DNA of 64,000 nucleotides from Cellulomonas sp. PhB143 (GTDB taxonomy: Bacteria; Actinomycetota; Actinomycetes; Actinomycetales; Cellulomonadaceae), in contig NZ_RKIJ01000010.1 of assembly GCF_003752595.1 (NCBI RefSeq), forward strand, positions 124,001 through 188,000. Reading direction: 5' to 3'. The translations under genes were made by a program, and so were the position numbers. Position 1 is the first letter of the stretch, and every line of letters starts with the position of its first letter. Below the pieces are notes generated by a model. That model was not told where the DNA came from and did no database searches. It saw only the letters and a program-made list of their open reading frames with translations. Positions 25,889 to 34,730 of the stretch are shown one piece after another.

Positions 25889-27679
25889 TCAGTCGACGAT
25901 GTCGCAGATGACGGTGCCGGAGCTCACGGTCTCGCCGACCGCGGCGCCGAGCGAGGTGACGGTGCCGGCCCGGTGGGCGACGAGCGGCTGCTCCATCTTC
26001 ATCGCCTCGAGCACGACGACGAGGTCGCCCTCCGCGACCTGCGCGCCCTCGGCCACGGCCACCTTGACGATCGTCCCCTGCATGGGCGACGCGAGGGTCG
26101 TGGACGACGGCGCGGCGGCGCGGGCCGACGTGCGGCGCGCCGGCCGGCGGGCAGCGTTCGCGGTGCGTGCGCGGCCCGCGGCGCCACCGAGGCCCGCGGG
26201 CAACACGACCTCGAGGCGCTTGCCGCCCACCTCGACGACGACGCGCTCGGTCAGGACCGGCTCCGGCTCGTCCTCGGCGGGCGCGGCCGGCGCGGGGGCG
26301 AGCTTGGCGAGCTCGTCGACGAACGCGGTCTCGATCCAGCGGGTGTGCACGCGGAACGGGGCGTCGTCGCGCGGGACGAAGTCCTCGGACTCGAGCACGG
26401 CGCGGTGGAACGGCACCACGGTGGGGATCCCGGCGATCTCCAGCTCGCGCAGCGCGCGCCGGGACCGCTCGACCGCCTGGGCGCGGTCCGCGCCCGTGAC
26501 GATCAGCTTGGCGACCATCGAGTCGAACGCGCCCGAGATCGTGTCGCCCTCGACGACCCCCGAGTCGACCCGCACGCCGGGACCGCTGGGCAGGCGCAGG
26601 CGGGTGACGCGGCCCGGCGACGGGATGAAGCCCGCGCCCGGGTCCTCGCCGTTGATGCGGAACTCGAAGGAGTGCCCGCGCACGGTCGTGCTCGTGTAGC
26701 CGAGCGGCTCGCCCGTCGCGATGCGCAGCTGCTCGCGCACGAGGTCGATGCCCGTGACCTCTTCGCTGACCGGGTGCTCGACCTGCAGGCGGGTGTTGAC
26801 CTCGAGGAAGGAGATCGTGCCGTCCTTGCCGACGAGGAACTCGCAGGTGCCGGCGCCCACGTAGCCGGCCTCGCGCAGGATCGCCTCCGAGGCGCGGTAG
26901 AGCTCGGCCTCCTGCTCCGCGCTGAGGAACGGCGCCGGCGCCTCCTCCACGAGCTTCTGGTGGCGGCGCTGCAGCGAGCAGTCGCGGGTCGAGACGACCA
27001 CGACGCCGCCGTGCTCGTCGGCGAGGCACTGCGTCTCGACGTGCCGGGGCTCGTCGAGATAGCGCTCCACGAAGCACTCGCCCCGCCCGAAGGCCGCGAC
27101 CGCCTCGCGCACGGCCGACTCGTAGAGCTCGTCGATCTCGGCGGCGTCGCGCACGACCTTGATGCCGCGGCCGCCGCCGCCGAACGCCGCCTTGATGGCG
27201 AGCGGCAGCCCGTGCTCGGCGGCGAAGGCGTGGATCTCCGAGGCGTCGGCGACCGGGTCCCTGGTGCCCGGCACCAGCGGCGCCCCGGCCCGCTCGGCGA
27301 TGTGCCGGGCGCTGACCTTGTCGCCGAGGGACTCGATGGCCGACGGGGGCGGGCCGATCCACACGAGCCCGGCGTCGAGCACGGCCTGGGCGAAGTCGGC
27401 GCGCTCGGAGAGGAACCCGTAGCCCGGGTGGACGGCGTCCGCCCCGGAGCGGCGCGCGACGTCGACGAGCTTCGCGATGTCGAGGTAGGTGTCCGCGGCG
27501 CGGACCCCGCCGAGCGCGTAGGCGTCGTCGGCCAGCGAGACGTGGAGCGCGGTGCGGTCCGGGTCGGCGTACACGGCGACCGACGCGATGCCCGCGTCGG
27601 CGCAGGCACGGACGATCCGGACGGCGATCTCGCCGCGGTTGGCGACGAGCACCTTGGAGATGACGGAGTTGGCGGGCAC
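25889..27679 (-). CDS. accA3: acetyl/propionyl-CoA carboxylase alpha subunit (biotin carboxylase plus BCCP)
   Basis: 596 aa from GTG. It holds biotin carboxylase and carrier domains in one chain. [18 protein letters not shown] starts the N-terminal domain. [13 protein letters not shown] is the glycine-rich ATP-grasp loop, [18 protein letters not shown] the active site, and [19 protein letters not shown] the C-terminal part. An Ala/Arg-rich linker leads to the biotinyl domain, where EAMKMEQPL puts biotin on about Lys561. It carboxylates biotin and pairs with the AccD-type subunit encoded at 33012. A TACGGT hexamer 5 nt before the GTG suggests a leaderless start. Confidence 0.95.
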   Translation of the reverse strand: MPANSVISKVLVANRGEIAVRIVRACADAGIASVAVYADPDRTALHVSLADDAYALGGVRAADTYLDIAKLVDVARRSGADAVHPGYGFLSERADFAQAVLDAGLVWIGPPPSAIESLGDKVSARHIAERAGAPLVPGTRDPVADASEIHAFAAEHGLPLAIKAAFGGGGRGIKVVRDAAEIDELYESAVREAVAAFGRGECFVERYLDEPRHVETQCLADEHGGVVVVSTRDCSLQRRHQKLVEEAPAPFLSAEQEAELYRASEAILREAGYVGAGTCEFLVGKDGTISFLEVNTRLQVEHPVSEEVTGIDLVREQLRIATGEPLGYTSTTVRGHSFEFRINGEDPGAGFIPSPGRVTRLRLPSGPGVRVDSGVVEGDTISGAFDSMVAKLIVTGADRAQAVERSRRALRELEIAGIPTVVPFHRAVLESEDFVPRDDAPFRVHTRWIETAFVDELAKLAPAPAAPAEDEPEPVLTERVVVEVGGKRLEVVLPAGLGGAAGRARTANAARRPARRTSARAAAPSSTTLASPMQGTIVKVAVAEGAQVAEGDLVVVLEAMKMEQPLVAHRAGTVTSLGAAVGETVSSGTVICDIVD

Positions 27680-27684
27680 GGCTC

Positions 27685-27690
27685 ACCGTA
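27685..27690 (-). promoter_or_regulatory. leaderless-type -10 element of accA3
   Basis: The minus strand reads TACGGT, 5 nt before the GTG start. The spacer is one base shorter than at the other leaderless starts in the window. Confidence 0.35.
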
Positions 27691-27770
27691 ACGCGCGCGG
27701 GTCCGTGCTCACACGCACGAGCGGGGTGCCGGCGCCAAGATTGGGGATGCGGCCAAGCGTGCGCCGGTGC

Positions 27771-27788
27771 TGTTGTAGGGAACCGACA
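27771..27788. promoter_or_regulatory. imperfect inverted repeat upstream of accA3, possible operator
   Basis: TGTTGTAGGGAACCGACA, with TGT/ACA ends and partial symmetry, lies about 90 bp before accA3 in a 197 bp gap (27680-27876). The gap otherwise shows nothing I can name. The AT-richer character stands out locally. Confidence 0.25.
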
Positions 27789-27876
27789 TGGCAGGGCGCG
27801 GACGGGCACTCTGGGGCCGCCGGGCTTGTGCGCTCCCGACAACGGCGGCTCGGGCGACCGTCTGCGGAGTCGCCCG

Positions 27877-28551
27877 TCAGGCGGTGTGCCAGAGGCCGGT
27901 CCAGGCGACGCCCGCGCCCGCGAGCAGATCGCGCAGCAGGGGCAGGCTGATCCCGACGACGCCGTGGTGGTCGCCCTCGATCCCGCGGACGAACGCCCCG
28001 CCGAGGCCGTCGATCGTGAAGGCCCCGGCGACCTGCAGCGGTTCCCCGGTCGCGACGTACGCGTCGATCTCCGCGTCGCTGACGTCGGCGAAGTGGACGA
28101 CCGTCGAGCTGGTCGCACCGGTTCCCGTGCCCCCGCCCGGCCCGCGCCCGCCCGTGCGGACGACCCAGTGCCCGGTGTGCAGGACGGCGGTGCGCCCGCG
28201 CATCGCCCGCCAGCGCCGCCGCGCGTCGGCGGCGTCGGCCGGCTTGCCGAGCACCTCGCCGTCGAGCTCGAGCATCGAGTCGCAGCCGACGACGACGTCG
28301 TCCCCGGCGCCGGAGCGCTCGTCCGGGGCCAGCGGGTCCGGGCGCAGCAGCTCGAGCACCCGCTCGGCCTTGGCACGGGCCAGGAGCAGGACGGCGTCGA
28401 CCGGCGCGAGCCCCGCCTCGCCCGCGGCCGCGCGCCCGGCCGCGAGCACGGCGTCCTCGTCGACGTGCGAGACCCGCACGGCGGGCCGCACACCGGCGGC
28501 GCGCAGCGTCGCCAGGCGCGCGGGCGAGCGCGAGCCGAGGACGAGCGTCAT
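27877..28551 (-). CDS. maf: Maf-family nucleoside triphosphate pyrophosphatase
   Basis: 224 aa. LVLGSRSPARLATLRAAGV is the N-terminal S-x-S-P-x-R motif and VVGCDSMLELDGEVLGKP the D-S/T-x-x-x-x-x-G-x-x-x-G-K-P motif of Maf house-cleaning enzymes. These hydrolyse modified or excess NTPs (dTTP, UTP, m7GTP types). VISTVVHFADVSDAEIDAY-like and GAFTIDGLGGAFV segments complete the fold. Its ATG overlaps the DUF885 stop by 4 nt. Maf lies next to accE5/accD5 in M. tuberculosis too (Rv3282). Confidence 0.92.
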   Translation of the reverse strand: MTLVLGSRSPARLATLRAAGVRPAVRVSHVDEDAVLAAGRAAAGEAGLAPVDAVLLLARAKAERVLELLRPDPLAPDERSGAGDDVVVGCDSMLELDGEVLGKPADAADARRRWRAMRGRTAVLHTGHWVVRTGGRGPGGGTGTGATSSTVVHFADVSDAEIDAYVATGEPLQVAGAFTIDGLGGAFVRGIEGDHHGVVGISLPLLRDLLAGAGVAWTGLWHTA

Positions 28552-30290
28552 CGGGCCAGCTCCTCGCGCAGCACGTCGAGACCGACCGACCCGAGCCCCA
28601 GCGCCCGGGCGTGGAAGGCGCGCAGGTCGAGCTCCTCGCCCCGGGCGCGCGCGGCGTCGCGCGCCGCGTCCCGGACCTGCTCCCACAGGCGCTGGCCGAC
28701 CTTGTACGACGGCGCCTGGCCCGGCCAGCCGAGGTACCGGTCGAGCTCGAAGCGCAGGGTCGCGTCGTCGAGCGTGACGTTGGCGCGCAGGAAGTCCCAG
28801 GCCTTGTCCGCGTCCCAGGTCCCGCCGCCCCACTCCGGCGGTGCGTCGAGGCCGAGGTGCACGCCGAGGTCGACGACGACGCGCGCCGCGCGCAGGCGCT
28901 GCGCGTCGAGCATGCCGAGGCGGTCGCCCGGGTCGTCGAGGAAGCCGAGGTCCGCCATCAGGCGCTCCGCGTACAGCGCCCACCCCTCGCCGTGACCCGA
29001 GACCCAGCAGGCGAGCCGGCGCCAGGAGTTGAGGGTGTCGCGGGCGAAGACGGCCTGGCCGCACTGCAGGTGGTGGCCCGGCACGCCCTCGTGGTAGACG
29101 GTGGTGCGTTCCATCCACGTCGTGAAGCTCTCCACCCCCGCCGGGACGGACCACCACATGCGCCCGGGCCGCGAGAAGTCGTCGCTCGGCGGCGTGTAGT
29201 AGATCCCGCCGGTCTGCGTGGGGGCGATCCGGCACTCGAGCGTGCGCACGGGCCCGGGGACGTCGAAGTGCACGCCGTCCAGGGCCTCGATCGCGGCGTC
29301 GGAGGTCTTCTGCATCCAGGCGCGCAGCGCGTCGGTGCCCTCCAGCCGCCGCGCGGGGTCGGCGTCGAGCACGGCGACGGCGTCCGCGAGCGTCGCGTCC
29401 GGGCCGGCGACCTCGCGCGCCACGGCCTCCTGCTCGGCGACGATGCGGGCGAGCTCGGCCAGGCCCCAGGCGTAGGTCTCGTCGAGGTCGACCTGCGCGC
29501 CCAGGAAGTACCGGGAGGCGAGCGCGTAGCGTCGCCGCCCGACCCCGTCGCCGGCCGGCGCGAGCGGCGCGAGCTCGTCGGCGAGGAAGTCGGCGAGCTC
29601 GCCGTAGGCGGCCCGTGCCCCGGCGGCGCCGGTCTCGAGGCGCCCCTGGAGGAGCTGGCAGGCGCCGGACCCGTCGAGGACGGCCGCGGCGGCCCCGCCC
29701 CGCACGAACGCGGTGAAGAAGGACTCCTCGCCCGCCAGCCCGCGGGCCTGCGCCGCGCAGGCGCGCACCTGGCGCACCGCCGCGACGTGCCCGCGCCCGG
29801 CGGCGGCGCGCAGCGACTCCCGGTACCCGGCCAGGGCGGCGGGCAGCGCCTCGAGCCGCGCGGCGACGTCCTCCCACGCCTCGACGGTCCCGGTGGGCAC
29901 GAGGTCGAAGACGTCGCGCAGCGCCTGCAGCGGGGACTCGATGACGTTCAGGCTCGCCAGCGGCTCGTCGTCGGCGTACGTCTCGAGCTGGAGTCCGAGG
30001 CGCTCGCGCATCGCGGCGACGGTGACCCGGTCGACGGCGTCGAGCTCGTCGGCCCCGCCCGCGGCCTCGAGCGCGTCCAGCGCGTCCAGGGTGCTGCGGT
30101 CGAGGTCGGCGCGCGCGGCGTGCCCGGCGGGGGACAGGTCCGTCATGCGGTGGTCGTGCCCGGACAGGCCCATGAACGTCGCCGAGACGGGGTCGAGCTC
30201 GGCGAGCCGGGCGACGTACGCCTCGGCGATCGCGTCGACGGCGCTGGGCGTCCGGGGGCTCGGTGTCCGGGGGGCGGCTTCGGTGCTCAC
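28548..30290 (-). CDS. DUF885 family protein (putative metallopeptidase)
   Basis: 580 aa from GTG. TTVYHEGVPGHHLQ is the HExxxGHH motif of DUF885 proteins, resembling a gluzincin metal site with a downstream glutamate. The family is widespread and regarded as zinc-dependent carboxypeptidase-like, but I know of no firm substrate. Most of the chain is helical. No clear signal peptide is present, so it is probably cytoplasmic. The leaderless -10 at 30298-30303 starts a unit with maf behind it. Confidence 0.87.
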   Translation of the reverse strand: MSTEAAPRTPSPRTPSAVDAIAEAYVARLAELDPVSATFMGLSGHDHRMTDLSPAGHAARADLDRSTLDALDALEAAGGADELDAVDRVTVAAMRERLGLQLETYADDEPLASLNVIESPLQALRDVFDLVPTGTVEAWEDVAARLEALPAALAGYRESLRAAAGRGHVAAVRQVRACAAQARGLAGEESFFTAFVRGGAAAAVLDGSGACQLLQGRLETGAAGARAAYGELADFLADELAPLAPAGDGVGRRRYALASRYFLGAQVDLDETYAWGLAELARIVAEQEAVAREVAGPDATLADAVAVLDADPARRLEGTDALRAWMQKTSDAAIEALDGVHFDVPGPVRTLECRIAPTQTGGIYYTPPSDDFSRPGRMWWSVPAGVESFTTWMERTTVYHEGVPGHHLQCGQAVFARDTLNSWRRLACWVSGHGEGWALYAERLMADLGFLDDPGDRLGMLDAQRLRAARVVVDLGVHLGLDAPPEWGGGTWDADKAWDFLRANVTLDDATLRFELDRYLGWPGQAPSYKVGQRLWEQVRDAARDAARARGEELDLRAFHARALGLGSVGLDVLREELAR

Positions 30291-30297
30291 GCGCCCG

Positions 30298-30303
30298 AGG
30301 CTA
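30298..30303 (-). promoter_or_regulatory. leaderless-type -10 element of the DUF885-maf unit
   Basis: The minus strand reads TAGCCT, 7 nt before the GTG at 30290, with no ribosome binding site in between. Confidence 0.5.
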
Positions 30304-30328
30304 CCGGGCGCGCGGTCCCGGACCGCGG

Positions 30329-31453
30329 TCAGCGTGCGGCGCGCAGCGCGGCGTCGAGGGTGCCGTGCGTCTCCAGGCGCGGGCCCGCGGCGCGGGGGTG
30401 GCGTGCGGTGGCCCCGCGCCGGGGCAGCACCGCGTGCAGCGCGCTGCGGCAGGCCGGGCTCGAGCCGCCGACGGCGTCGCGCACGATCGCGGGCGGGAGG
30501 GACTCGAGCAGGGTGCGGGTCTCGCGCTCGAGCGCGGCGGAGTCCCGGCCCGCCCGCGCGCCGCGGGCGCCCCGCGGTGCGGCGTGGGCAGGCTCGAGGA
30601 CCTGCCCGACGGCGTCGACGAGCTCGCGGGCCAGGCGCGGCAGGAAGCGCTCCGCCTGCGGGTCGGCGAGCACGACGTCGAGCGTGCGGCGCAGGCCGGC
30701 GACGAGGTCCGGCCGCCGGCCCGGTGCGCCTGCCGCGGCGTCGGTCCCCTCCTCGGGCGCCCCGTCCCCGGACCGGGGTCGCTGCGCCCGGCGCAGGAGG
30801 ATCTCCGGCGCGTCGACGACGGCGTAGGCGCGGGCGCGCAGGTGCAGGCGCCAGGTCCAGGGCCGCTCCGCCGACCAGTACAGGTCGTCGGGGAGGTCGA
30901 GCAGGCCGGCGTCCGCGAGACGCGCGTCGAACATCCCGACCTCGACGCTGCGCAGGTCGGCGGTCGAGCGGGTCGGGAAGGCGCGCAGCGGCCCGCGCGG
31001 GTCGAGCGCGGTGCCGCGCCGCGACTCCGGTGCGCGGAGGTGGACGACGCCGGCGTCGTCCCCGCGGGCGTGGTCGGTACGGACGAAGTCGCAGCCCAGC
31101 CGCGTGAGCACGCCGGCGAGCACCTCGAGGCGGCCGGGCGCCAGGACGTCGTCGCCGCCGAGGTAGGTCAGGTGGCGACCGGTCGCGATCGCGGTCGCGA
31201 GGTTGTGCGCGGCGCTCGGGCCGAGCCCGTGGGCGTCGAGCCGGCGCAGCAGGGGCAGCCCCGCCTGCCCGGGCGCACCCAGCGCGCCGTGCGCCGCCGG
31301 GCCGGTCCCGGGGGCGGTGCGGTCGACGAGGAGGACCTCGAGGAGCCCGGGGTCGGGCAGCTGGCGGGTCAGGCTCTCGAGGGTCTCGCCGAGCCGGGCG
31401 TCGGGGCGGGCGACGGTGACGACGGCGGTGACGAGCGGTCGGTCCGGGCGCAT
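30329..31453 (-). CDS. glycosyltransferase family 2-like protein
   Basis: 374 aa. The first 140 residues carry the GT-A fold: VTAVVTVARPDARLGETLESL, EVLLVDR, GPSAAHNLATAIATGRHLTYLGGDDVLAPG. GGDD stands for the D-x-D metal motif. The second half, after about residue 230, is Ala/Arg-rich, helical and shows no recognised domain. No transmembrane helix is present. Donor and acceptor cannot be predicted, though the mannose-1-phosphate guanylyltransferase and LCP genes elsewhere in the window would fit cell-wall glycan synthesis. Confidence 0.75.
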   Translation of the reverse strand: MRPDRPLVTAVVTVARPDARLGETLESLTRQLPDPGLLEVLLVDRTAPGTGPAAHGALGAPGQAGLPLLRRLDAHGLGPSAAHNLATAIATGRHLTYLGGDDVLAPGRLEVLAGVLTRLGCDFVRTDHARGDDAGVVHLRAPESRRGTALDPRGPLRAFPTRSTADLRSVEVGMFDARLADAGLLDLPDDLYWSAERPWTWRLHLRARAYAVVDAPEILLRRAQRPRSGDGAPEEGTDAAAGAPGRRPDLVAGLRRTLDVVLADPQAERFLPRLARELVDAVGQVLEPAHAAPRGARGARAGRDSAALERETRTLLESLPPAIVRDAVGGSSPACRSALHAVLPRRGATARHPRAAGPRLETHGTLDAALRAAR

Positions 31454-31459
31454 GCCTTC

Positions 31460-31465
31460 ACGCTA
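31460..31465 (-). promoter_or_regulatory. leaderless-type -10 element of the GT2 gene
   Basis: The minus strand reads TAGCGT, 6 nt before the ATG at 31453. A 6 bp hairpin, GCACGG/CCGTGC (31482-31501), lies just upstream and could end the operon from accD. Confidence 0.5.
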
Positions 31466-31554
31466 GGGCGCCCGTCCGGCCGCACGGTGAACGGGCCGTG
31501 CCCGCGGCACGAACCTCGTCGTGACCGCTGTGAACGCTCGGTGAACGCCGGCGC

Positions 31555-32178
31555 TCAGGCCGGGCCGGCGTCGTCGTCCACGGACCGCAGCAGGTCGTCG
31601 GCCCAGGTGCGCCCGTACCGGACGAGGACGACCTCGAGGCCGTCGGGACGGGCCGGGTACCAGACCGTGACGGGCTCGCGCCGGCCGGGGCGGGGCCCGT
31701 GCTCGGCGGCCGCGCCCCCGGGCAGGCGCCAGGCCAGCGTGCGGGTCGAGGCGGCGCCGTCGGACCCGGGGCGCGTGAACGTCACCGTGCCGCGGCCGGG
31801 CGTCGCGCCCGCGGTGACGGTGCCCGTGGTGCGCACCGGCTCGGCCAGCAGGGCTGCGCGCCCGCGCCGCACCCCGGCCGCGCGGCGCTGGGCGACGTGC
31901 TCGGCGAGGGTGAGCGCCGCCGTCAGCGCGACGGCGAGGGTGATCGCCGGCCCGAGCCAGCCGGGCTCGGCGCCCGGGCTGTCGAGGCTCGCGCGCCAGG
32001 CGAGGAGCGCGACCGCGGCGACCAGCGGGACCACCCACGCGGAGCGCTGCCACCGGGGGCGTCCGGGCTGCTCGCGCAGCCGGTGAGGCACGGCCTCGAC
32101 CTCCGGCGCCGCGGCGACCACCTCGAGGACGACGCGCGCGGCCGGCGGCCGGGCCGCGGGGGCGCCGCGGTCGCTCAC
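31555..32178 (-). CDS. hypothetical membrane protein
   Basis: 207 aa from a GTG that overlaps the accE stop (GTGA); an ATG at 32292 is possible but would run through accE. Two adjacent hydrophobic segments (SAWVVPLVAAVALLAWRAS and GPAITLAVALTAALTLAEH) form a hairpin in the membrane. The C-terminal 110 residues look like a soluble beta-rich domain (TGTVTAGATPGRGTVTF, REPVTVWYPARPDGLEVV), in the style of DUF3592 proteins. Function unknown. It is the last gene of the accD-DUF-accE group. Confidence 0.7.
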   Translation of the reverse strand: MSDRGAPAARPPAARVVLEVVAAAPEVEAVPHRLREQPGRPRWQRSAWVVPLVAAVALLAWRASLDSPGAEPGWLGPAITLAVALTAALTLAEHVAQRRAAGVRRGRAALLAEPVRTTGTVTAGATPGRGTVTFTRPGSDGAASTRTLAWRLPGGAAAEHGPRPGRREPVTVWYPARPDGLEVVLVRYGRTWADDLLRSVDDDAGPA

Positions 32179-32423
32179 GACCGCAGGCTCCACCGCCACG
32201 CGTCGGCGTTGTGGCGTCCCGCGCGGCCGCCGAACGAGCGGGCGGTGGCACCTCCACCGGTCCCGCGCAGCCCGCGGGCGCGGTTGGTCCACTCCTCGAC
32301 GGGCGCGGCGTCGGCGGGGGCGTCGCCTGCCGCCAGCGCGGCGCTCAGGCCCGCGACTAGCGCGGCGACCTCGATCTCGTCGGGGCTCCCGCGCACGATG
32401 CGCAGGTGGGCGGGCTCGCTCAT
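32175..32423 (-). CDS. accE: acyl-CoA carboxylase epsilon subunit
   Basis: 82 aa from an ATG that overlaps the upstream stop by 4 nt. LRIVRGSPDEIEVAALVAGLSA is the short helical core that defines the actinobacterial epsilon subunit (AccE/PccE). It binds the alpha-beta carboxylase complex and raises its activity and stability. The remainder is low-complexity. Its place after accD with one gene between, and the presence of an AccA3-type alpha subunit, fit the long-chain or propionyl-CoA carboxylase of actinobacteria. Confidence 0.85.
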   Translation of the reverse strand: MSEPAHLRIVRGSPDEIEVAALVAGLSAALAAGDAPADAAPVEEWTNRARGLRGTGGGATARSFGGRAGRHNADAWRWSLRS

Positions 32424-32947
32424 GCGTCGTCGTCCTCGTCGTCGAAGAAGTCCGGGGCGTCGCCGCGCGAGACCCCCCACTCGCCCACGTGGTAGCCGGT
32501 GTCCAGCAGCTGCTGGGCGATGCGGGCGCCCGCCGAGTCGATGATCTCCATGACGCCGTCGAGCGTGGCGTCGGTCGTCGCGACGGGGGTGCCGACGACG
32601 TACCCGAGGTAGAACACGTCGGCGTCGGTCCCCGCGGCCTCCGGGTCCTCGTCCGGGTCGGCCTCGTCCTCGGGCTCCCAGATCTGGGAGGTCACGTCCG
32701 GGTGGGTGCCGAGCGCGTCGTGCAGCGTGTCGTAGAGCGCGCCGTTGAGCATGCCGATCCGCGACTCGAGGGCGAGGATGCGCGGGTCCTCGTCGGCCTC
32801 GGCGGCGCCGAACTCGGCCCGCACCCCGACGGCGGACTCCACGTACTCGTGCAGGGCCTCGGCGACGCGGTCGACGGCGCGGTGCAGGGGCTCGGCGTCC
32901 ACCGAGCCGAGGGGTGCCGGTCCGTGGGTGGAGTCCTCGTGGTTCAT
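32420..32947 (-). CDS. hypothetical acidic protein between accD and accE
   Basis: 175 aa and strongly acidic (for example EPEDEADPDEDPEAAG and FFDDEDDDA at the end). The N-terminal half is helical (LHRAVDRVAEALHEYVESAV). VFYLGYVVGTPVATTDATLDG and ARIAQQLLDTGYHVGEWGVS hint at a small alpha/beta fold. I do not recognise the family. It overlaps accE by 4 nt and follows accD after 64 nt that hold a tandem repeat. Confidence 0.65.
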   Translation of the reverse strand: MNHEDSTHGPAPLGSVDAEPLHRAVDRVAEALHEYVESAVGVRAEFGAAEADEDPRILALESRIGMLNGALYDTLHDALGTHPDVTSQIWEPEDEADPDEDPEAAGTDADVFYLGYVVGTPVATTDATLDGVMEIIDSAGARIAQQLLDTGYHVGEWGVSRGDAPDFFDDEDDDA

Positions 32948-32959
32948 CGCCCCATCCTC

Positions 32960-32995
32960 TCGCTGGTCTCGCTGGTCTCGCTGGTCTCGCTGGTC
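32960..32995. repeat. 9 bp tandem repeat, four perfect copies, between accD and the next gene
   Basis: TCGCTGGTC repeated four times without change in the 64 bp gap between accD and the acidic protein gene. On the transcribed strand it reads GACCAGCGA. It is extragenic, so it may change spacing or RNA structure in front of the downstream genes. Confidence 0.85.
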
Positions 32996-33011
32996 GCTCG
33001 GGTCACCCGCG

Positions 33012-34616
33012 TCACAGGGGGATGTTCCCGTGCTTCTTGGGCGGCAGGCTGGCGCGCTTGGTGCGCAGCGCGCGCAGCGCCCGGACCACCTGCACGCGGG
33101 TCTCGGACGGCCGGACCACGGCGTCCACGTAGCCCCGCTCGGCGGCGTCCCACGGGTTGACGATCGCGTCCTCGTACTCGCCGACCAGTCGGGCGCGCTC
33201 GGCGTCGACGTCCAGGCCCTCGGCCTCCGCCCGCTTCAGCGCGCCGCGCTGGAGGATGTTCACGGCGCCGCTCGCGCCCATGACGGCGACCTGCGCCGTC
33301 GGCCAGGCGAGGTTCACGTCCGCGCCGAGCTGCTTGGAGCCCATGACGATGTACGCGCCGCCGTAGGCCTTGCGGGTGATGACCGTCACGAGCGGGACGG
33401 TCGCCTCGGCGTAGGCGTAGATGAGCTTCGCGCCGCGGCGGATGATCCCCTGGTGCTCCTGGCCGACGCCGGGGAGGAACCCCGGCACGTCCACGAGCGT
33501 GAGCACGGGGATGTTGAAGGCGTCGCAGGTGCGCACGAACCGTGCGGCCTTCTCCGAGGCGTCGATGTCGAGCGTCCCCGCCATCGCGAGGGGCTGGTTG
33601 GCCACGACGCCGACGGCCTGGCCCTCGACGTGCCCGAACCCCACGACGACGTTCCTGGCGAACAGCGGCTGGACCTCGAGGAAGGTGCCGTCGTCCAGGA
33701 CGGTCTCGATCACCGTCTTCATGTCGTACGGCTGGTTGTCGGAGTCGGGCACCAGCGTGTCGAGCACCAGGTCCGCGTCGGTGACGTCGAGCTCGGTCTC
33801 CTCGTCCGGCACGAAGGCGGGCGGGTCGGAGAGGTTGTTCTGCGGCAGGTAGCCGATGAGGTGGCGCACGTAGTCGATGGCGTCGTCCTCGTCGGCACCC
33901 ATGTAGTGCGCGACGCCGGAGCGCTCGTTGTGGGTCTGGGCGCCGCCGAGCTCCTCGAAGCCGACGTCCTCGCCGGTCACGGAGCGGATGACGTCGGGGC
34001 CCGTGATGAACATGTTCGACGTCTTGTCGGCCATGACGATGAAGTCGGTCAGCGCGGGGGAGTACACGGCGCCGCCGGCGCTCGGACCGAGGATGAGCGA
34101 GATCTGCGGGATGACGCCCGAGGCGGCGACGTTGCGCCGGAACATCTCCGCGAACTGGGTCAGGGCCGCGACGCCCTCCTGGATGCGCGCGCCGCCGCCA
34201 TCGGAGATGCCGATCAGCGGCACGCCGGTGCGCAGCGCGAGGTCCTGGACCTTGACGATCTTCTGGCCGTGCACCTCGCCGAGGCTGCCGCCGAAGGCCG
34301 TGAAGTCCTGGGAGTAGACGCACACCTGGCGGCCGTCGATCGTGCCGTGCCCGACGACGACGCCGTCGCCCGCGATGCGCCGCTTCTCGAGGCCGAAGTT
34401 CTGCGAGCGGTGCTTCGCGAACGCGTCGAGCTCGACGAAGCTGCCCTCGTCGAGCAGCGCGTCGAGGCGCTCGCGGGCCGTCTTCTTCCCGCGGGCGTGC
34501 TGCTTGTCGCGGGCGGTCTGCTCGGGCTCGGTGACGGCCGCGGCGCGGCGGGCGTCGAGGTCGGCGAGCTTGGCTGCGGTCCCGGTCGGCCGGGTGGTGC
34601 TGGCGGCGGTGTTCAC
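33012..34616 (-). CDS. accD5: acyl-CoA carboxylase beta subunit (carboxyltransferase, AccD5-like)
   Basis: 534 aa from GTG with a leaderless -10 7 nt upstream. It is a full-length homohexameric carboxyltransferase of the propionyl/acetyl-CoA type. [23 protein letters not shown] is the N-terminal signature. [34 protein letters not shown] and, in the second half, [23 protein letters not shown] and [13 protein letters not shown] are the oxyanion glycine loops. It transfers the carboxyl group from biotin on the alpha subunit to acyl-CoA, giving malonyl- or methylmalonyl-CoA. It leads the accD-accE group and lies divergent to birA, which biotinylates the alpha subunit. Confidence 0.95.
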   Translation of the reverse strand: MNTAASTTRPTGTAAKLADLDARRAAAVTEPEQTARDKQHARGKKTARERLDALLDEGSFVELDAFAKHRSQNFGLEKRRIAGDGVVVGHGTIDGRQVCVYSQDFTAFGGSLGEVHGQKIVKVQDLALRTGVPLIGISDGGGARIQEGVAALTQFAEMFRRNVAASGVIPQISLILGPSAGGAVYSPALTDFIVMADKTSNMFITGPDVIRSVTGEDVGFEELGGAQTHNERSGVAHYMGADEDDAIDYVRHLIGYLPQNNLSDPPAFVPDEETELDVTDADLVLDTLVPDSDNQPYDMKTVIETVLDDGTFLEVQPLFARNVVVGFGHVEGQAVGVVANQPLAMAGTLDIDASEKAARFVRTCDAFNIPVLTLVDVPGFLPGVGQEHQGIIRRGAKLIYAYAEATVPLVTVITRKAYGGAYIVMGSKQLGADVNLAWPTAQVAVMGASGAVNILQRGALKRAEAEGLDVDAERARLVGEYEDAIVNPWDAAERGYVDAVVRPSETRVQVVRALRALRTKRASLPPKKHGNIPL

Positions 34617-34623
34617 CCGACCG

Positions 34624-34629
34624 ACACTA
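34624..34629 (-). promoter_or_regulatory. leaderless-type -10 element of accD
   Basis: The minus strand reads TAGTGT, 7 nt before the GTG at 34616. Confidence 0.5.
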
Positions 34630-34718
34630 GTTGGTGGATGCCTCCATCTCGATAGCGCCTCGACGCAGCGAGGGACGGGTCGTCGTTGGTGGTTCTCCAC
34701 AACGGCGCCTCCCGGCGG

Positions 34719-34724
34719 CATCAT
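34719..34724 (+). promoter_or_regulatory. leaderless-type -10 element of birA
   Basis: CATCAT sits 6 nt before the ATG at 34731. It is a weak match, but the spacing agrees with the other leaderless starts in the window. Confidence 0.35.
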
Positions 34725-34730
34725 GGGGCC

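Noticed and set aside
27788-27950. Small plus-strand gene starting at the ATG at 27788
   Set aside because: No ribosome binding site or leaderless promoter, no domain, and most of it is antisense to maf.
25886-28493. Upstream extension of the NUDIX gene to a 1053-codon frame
   Set aside because: The extra part lies over accA3 and maf in another frame with Arg-rich nonsense composition; the GTG 2 nt behind the accA3 stop explains the start.
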